DNA of 8,573 nucleotides from Bacteroidales bacterium (lineage in GTDB: Bacteria > Bacteroidota > Bacteroidia > Bacteroidales > UBA7960). Below the pieces are notes generated by a model. That model saw nothing but the letters and a program-made list of their open reading frames with translations, ran no database searches and was not told where the DNA came from. Within the stretch, counting starts at the first letter, position 1; each line of letters starts with the position of its first letter. Positions 6,294-8,573 of this stretch are shown piece after piece. The stretch spans positions 1-8,573 of the forward strand of contig SKTQ01000225.1 in NCBI GenBank assembly GCA_007122505.1. Reading direction: 5' to 3'. A program made the position numbers and the translations under genes.

Positions 6294-6773
6294 ATGAGGA
6301 TATACTTTAACAGGTCTTTGTGTAAAAAATGTCCGTACAATTCACGTGATAAAATGTGTATGTATAAGGAAATGTTTTATCGGCACGCACCGCCTGCGGC
6401 TCGAAACCAAATTGTGGTTTATCATAAGTGTCAGTATTACAGAAAAATATTCAAAAAGGGAGAAACGGTGCTGGTAGATCTTTACCATCAGCTTTTTGGA
6501 TCCGACGGGAGGTGGCATTTCGTGAAAGCTTATGAAAATGTGCCCGGTGTTATAAAAGGCACAAGCGGATCCAAGTACATCATCGAGCTTGGTCAGATTT
6601 TCATGTTGTTTCGCAAACAAAAGGGAAATACCAAATTAACACAAACGAGGTTTTATGCAGAAGCACGTGTTCATGCCAGGAAGATCAAATCCATACCTGT
6701 CAACAATGAGCCTGCCGATCCCGAAATCATTATGGAATTAATTGCTGAAACAGAACAAATGGTCATGAATTGA
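6294..6773 (+). CDS. Uncharacterised 159-residue protein with N-terminal cysteine cluster
   Basis: I do not recognise this family. From ATG 6294 it encodes MRIYFNRSLCKKCPYNSRDK and onward, 159 residues, ending at TGA 6771-6773. The first 50 residues hold C10-x2-C13-x8-C22 and a fourth cysteine at C46, with H31 and H44 nearby, enough to bind one zinc ion or an Fe-S cluster. Residues 56-106 (GETVLVDLYHQ, then WHFVKAYENVPGVIKG, then KYIIELGQIFMLF) read like alternating beta strands and might be a small SH3-like barrel; that is inference. The C-terminal end (142-157) is an acidic helix. There is no signal peptide or membrane segment. The N-terminus is basic and rich in Lys, Arg and Tyr, so nucleic-acid binding is possible but unproven. 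The frame stays open upstream to TTG 6243, but that codon lies in the promoter. The methyltransferase gene follows 45 bases later. Confidence 0.75.
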   Translation: MRIYFNRSLCKKCPYNSRDKMCMYKEMFYRHAPPAARNQIVVYHKCQYYRKIFKKGETVLVDLYHQLFGSDGRWHFVKAYENVPGVIKGTSGSKYIIELGQIFMLFRKQKGNTKLTQTRFYAEARVHARKIKSIPVNNEPADPEIIMELIAETEQMVMN

Positions 6774-6818
6774 TGATCCTATGCTTGTTTTCTGTATTTT
6801 CGCAGGAAAACGAAAGCT

Positions 6819-7520
6819 GTGGAAATTATTTTCATACTTTGTTCTCCTGCCAGGCAGGAAAATGTCGGTGCCGCAGCCAGGGCAATGAAAACCATGGGCA
6901 TTGGCGAATTGCGTCTGGTTCAGCCATTGTGTGATCATTTGGGAGAACGTGCCTTGGCAACGGCCCATGGGTCAAGGGAAATATTGGAGTCGGCAAAGCT
7001 TTTCAGCTCACTTGAAGAGGCAAAAAGTGACCTTTCATTGTTAATAGGCACCGCGGCAAAGAAAAGAAACATCAGGGAAGACCGGCACCCACTGGATGAC
7101 TTACCCGGGATTCTGCTGAGCAAAAAGGATATGGTACAAAAAGCAGGTGTGGCCTTCGGAGGTGAAGAATCGGGCCTGTCGAACCGCGAAATTGATTTGT
7201 GTGACCTGCTCACAACTATTCCCATGCGTCGGAAATACCCGTCACTCAATTTGGCCCAGGCAGTTATGGTATACGCTTATGTGCTTTCAAAGGTCACCCT
7301 GGACACGCATAAAAAAACGCAAAGGGAAACCACCGAAGATGAGATGCAGATTGTTCGGGGGAAAGCTTTGCAAGTGCTTGAGGATGTGGAATTACCGGAA
7401 AGCAACATCATCCACCGGCGAATCATGGAACGTTTAATGTTGCTGGGAGTTGACGATATGCACTTGTTTCATTCATTCTGCAAATTCTACCTGAAAAAAT
7501 ATCACGGTCGCATCAAGTGA
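6819..7520 (+). CDS. TrmH/SpoU-family RNA 2'-O-methyltransferase, TrmJ-like
   Basis: A 233-residue SPOUT enzyme that should transfer a methyl group from S-adenosylmethionine to a ribose 2'-OH in RNA. All three SpoU motifs are present. Motif 1 is ENVGAAARAMKTMG (14-27, catalytic Arg expected at R21). Motif 2 is FGGEESGLSNREIDLCD (113-129). Motif 3 is IPMRRKYPSLNLAQAVMVYAY (134-154), which forms the SAM-binding knot. The N-terminal IIFILCSPARQENVGAAARAMKTMG and a length near 240 resemble TrmJ, which makes Cm32/Um32 in tRNA; other SpoU members act on rRNA, so the target is inferred. The C-terminal 75 residues are helical, as in TrmJ. The start is GTG 6819: no in-frame ATG exists between the upstream stop (6774-6776) and the first strand, and AGGA lies at 6804-6807. 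Its last 8 bases overlap the end of the convergent MFS gene. Confidence 0.88.
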   Translation: MEIIFILCSPARQENVGAAARAMKTMGIGELRLVQPLCDHLGERALATAHGSREILESAKLFSSLEEAKSDLSLLIGTAAKKRNIREDRHPLDDLPGILLSKKDMVQKAGVAFGGEESGLSNREIDLCDLLTTIPMRRKYPSLNLAQAVMVYAYVLSKVTLDTHKKTQRETTEDEMQIVRGKALQVLEDVELPESNIIHRRIMERLMLLGVDDMHLFHSFCKFYLKKYHGRIK

Positions 7521-8573
7521 GTTCCTTTTGTTTTCTGACAAGGCTCCTGTAAACAATACCAATGCGTTTTCCGAAGAGCAGGGAAGACCCCAGGCAAACA
7601 AAGGAAAATGCGAATATGGTGAAAGGTACACCGATGTATTCGGCGATACTGCCAGCCAATAAACTACCTAACGGTGTGATACCCATAAAGGTCAGGCTGT
7701 ATAACGAGACCACCCTTCCTCTTTTGTCTTCATCTGCAATGCTTTGAATCAGTGCATTGGTGCTGTTGAAGTGTACGATCATTCCGAATCCGGTTATCAC
7801 CAGGGCCGCAATGGAAAGCATGGTATTTGAGGAGAGTGCAAAGATGGCAAGGCCGGCAGCAAACATAAATGATGTGCGAAAGGTGATGACAGGTATCTTT
7901 CGCGGATTTTTGTTGGCTGCAAGAAAAAAGGCCCCGGTAAGTGCTCCTGCGCCCAGTGCACCGGTCAAAAATCCAAGCATTTGCGATCCGCCGTCCAGTA
8001 TTTCCGCTGCAAACACAGGCATAAGTGCCTGAAATGGCAAGCCGAAAAAACTACTCAGCGCTACCAGTGTGATCAAATAACGGATGGAACGAAATGACCA
8101 GGCATAACCTATTCCCTCGCGAAGCTGTGAAAAAACTGAGCCAAAACGCCTTTGTGCCACCTTCTTTTGTATGCGCATGGCTGCAAGTGCCACAATCACA
8201 GCCAGAAAGGAAACCCCATTGATAAAAAAACACCAGCCTTCCCCTACGGCAGCAATCAGCAAGCCTCCAATCGGTGGACCAATAAAACGGGCCAGGTTGT
8301 AAAGGGATGAATTGAGGGCAATGGCGTTGGAAAGATCTTCGCGCCGAGTGATGATATCTGGTACAAAAGATTGCCGGAAAGGCGTGTCAAAAGCCAGAAC
8401 CACCCCGTTAAACAAGGCAAGCGCAATAATCATTCCTACTGTAATGGTCTCCGTAAGTGTGAGCCAGGCAAGCAAAAAGGCTACCAGCATGGCCATTGCC
8501 TGTGTGATTATGATCACTTTGCGGCGGTCCCATCTGTCGGCCAGAACACCCGCAAATGGCGTGATCAGCAAAG
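7513..8573 (-). CDS. MFS exporter, MFS_3/EntS-like (partial, N-terminus outside window)
   Basis: An inner-membrane major facilitator protein read right to left; at least 353 residues are inside the window and the 5' end lies beyond base 8573. The visible part opens with loop 2-3 motif A (GVLADRWDRRKV), then helices alternating with short loops. PFRQSFVPDIITRREDLSNA and LNSSLYNLARFIGPPIGG are typical of the MFS_3 group that includes the enterobactin exporter EntS and macrolide-type exporters. About ten of the usual twelve membrane helices can be seen. The central loop is basic (RIQKKVAQRRFG) and the tail (GKRIGIVYRSLVRKQKELT) is cytosolic and basic. A first codon at 8571 would be TTG, but it is an internal leucine since MFS_3 proteins have one more helix before motif A. 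The substrate cannot be read from the sequence. Stop TGA 7513-7515. Confidence 0.92.
   Translation of the reverse strand, partial: LLITPFAGVLADRWDRRKVIIITQAMAMLVAFLLAWLTLTETITVGMIIALALFNGVVLAFDTPFRQSFVPDIITRREDLSNAIALNSSLYNLARFIGPPIGGLLIAAVGEGWCFFINGVSFLAVIVALAAMRIQKKVAQRRFGSVFSQLREGIGYAWSFRSIRYLITLVALSSFFGLPFQALMPVFAAEILDGGSQMLGFLTGALGAGALTGAFFLAANKNPRKIPVITFRTSFMFAAGLAIFALSSNTMLSIAALVITGFGMIVHFNSTNALIQSIADEDKRGRVVSLYSLTFMGITPLGSLLAGSIAEYIGVPFTIFAFSFVCLGSSLLFGKRIGIVYRSLVRKQKELT

Noticed and set aside
6770..6802. Promoter for the methyltransferase gene (TTG 6770-6772, TATTTTCG 6795-6802)
   Set aside because: The -7 box has a mismatch in the TTTG core and the 22-base spacer is long; read-through from the upstream gene 45 bases away is as likely.

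Overview
The window looks like chromosomal DNA from a member of the Bacteroidota, probably of the order Bacteroidales or a close relative. Three things point there: a type 2, very long isoleucyl-tRNA synthetase; a TraR/DksA-like protein in the zinc-ligand-poor form I associate with Bacteroidota; and promoters that fit the Bacteroidota consensus (TTG at -33, TAnnTTTG at -7) rather than the sigma-70 one. The coding DNA is moderately GC-balanced and the main intergenic gap is strongly AT-rich. I see no rRNA, tRNA, CRISPR array, insertion sequence or phage gene.

Layout from left to right. (1) Positions 2-658, plus strand: the last 100 residues of an RND efflux pump inner-membrane protein, then a small PII-like protein of the PG0541 'transporter-associated' type. 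(2) Positions 694-5988, minus strand: a four-gene operon read right to left, ileS, a TraR/DksA-like gene, lspA and a radical SAM gene. Spacings are 26 nt, 23 nt and a 4-nt ATGA overlap. It joins tRNA charging, a likely RNA-polymerase-binding regulator and lipoprotein maturation to an uncharacterised Fe-S enzyme. (3) Positions 5989-6293: a 305-base AT-rich divergent intergenic region with a promoter candidate in each direction and two AT palindromes. (4) Positions 6294-6773, plus strand: a 159-residue protein I do not recognise, with an N-terminal cysteine cluster. (5) Positions 6819-7520, plus strand: a SpoU/TrmH-type RNA 2'-O-methyltransferase resembling TrmJ. (6) Positions 7513-8573, minus strand: an MFS exporter that runs off the right edge and overlaps the 3' end of the methyltransferase gene tail-to-tail by 8 bases.

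The most striking observation is in IleRS. The class I signature HxGH is replaced by G-I-H-H, a first/third-position swap. As I recall, this swap has been tied to extreme mupirocin resistance in type 2 IleRS. Other points of interest are the unknown cysteine protein with its own well-formed promoter, the PII-like protein beside the RND pump, the TraR/DksA protein with only one of four zinc cysteines, and the radical SAM gene overlapping lspA. Most of the window is otherwise ordinary housekeeping DNA, and I see no convincing new multi-gene system.
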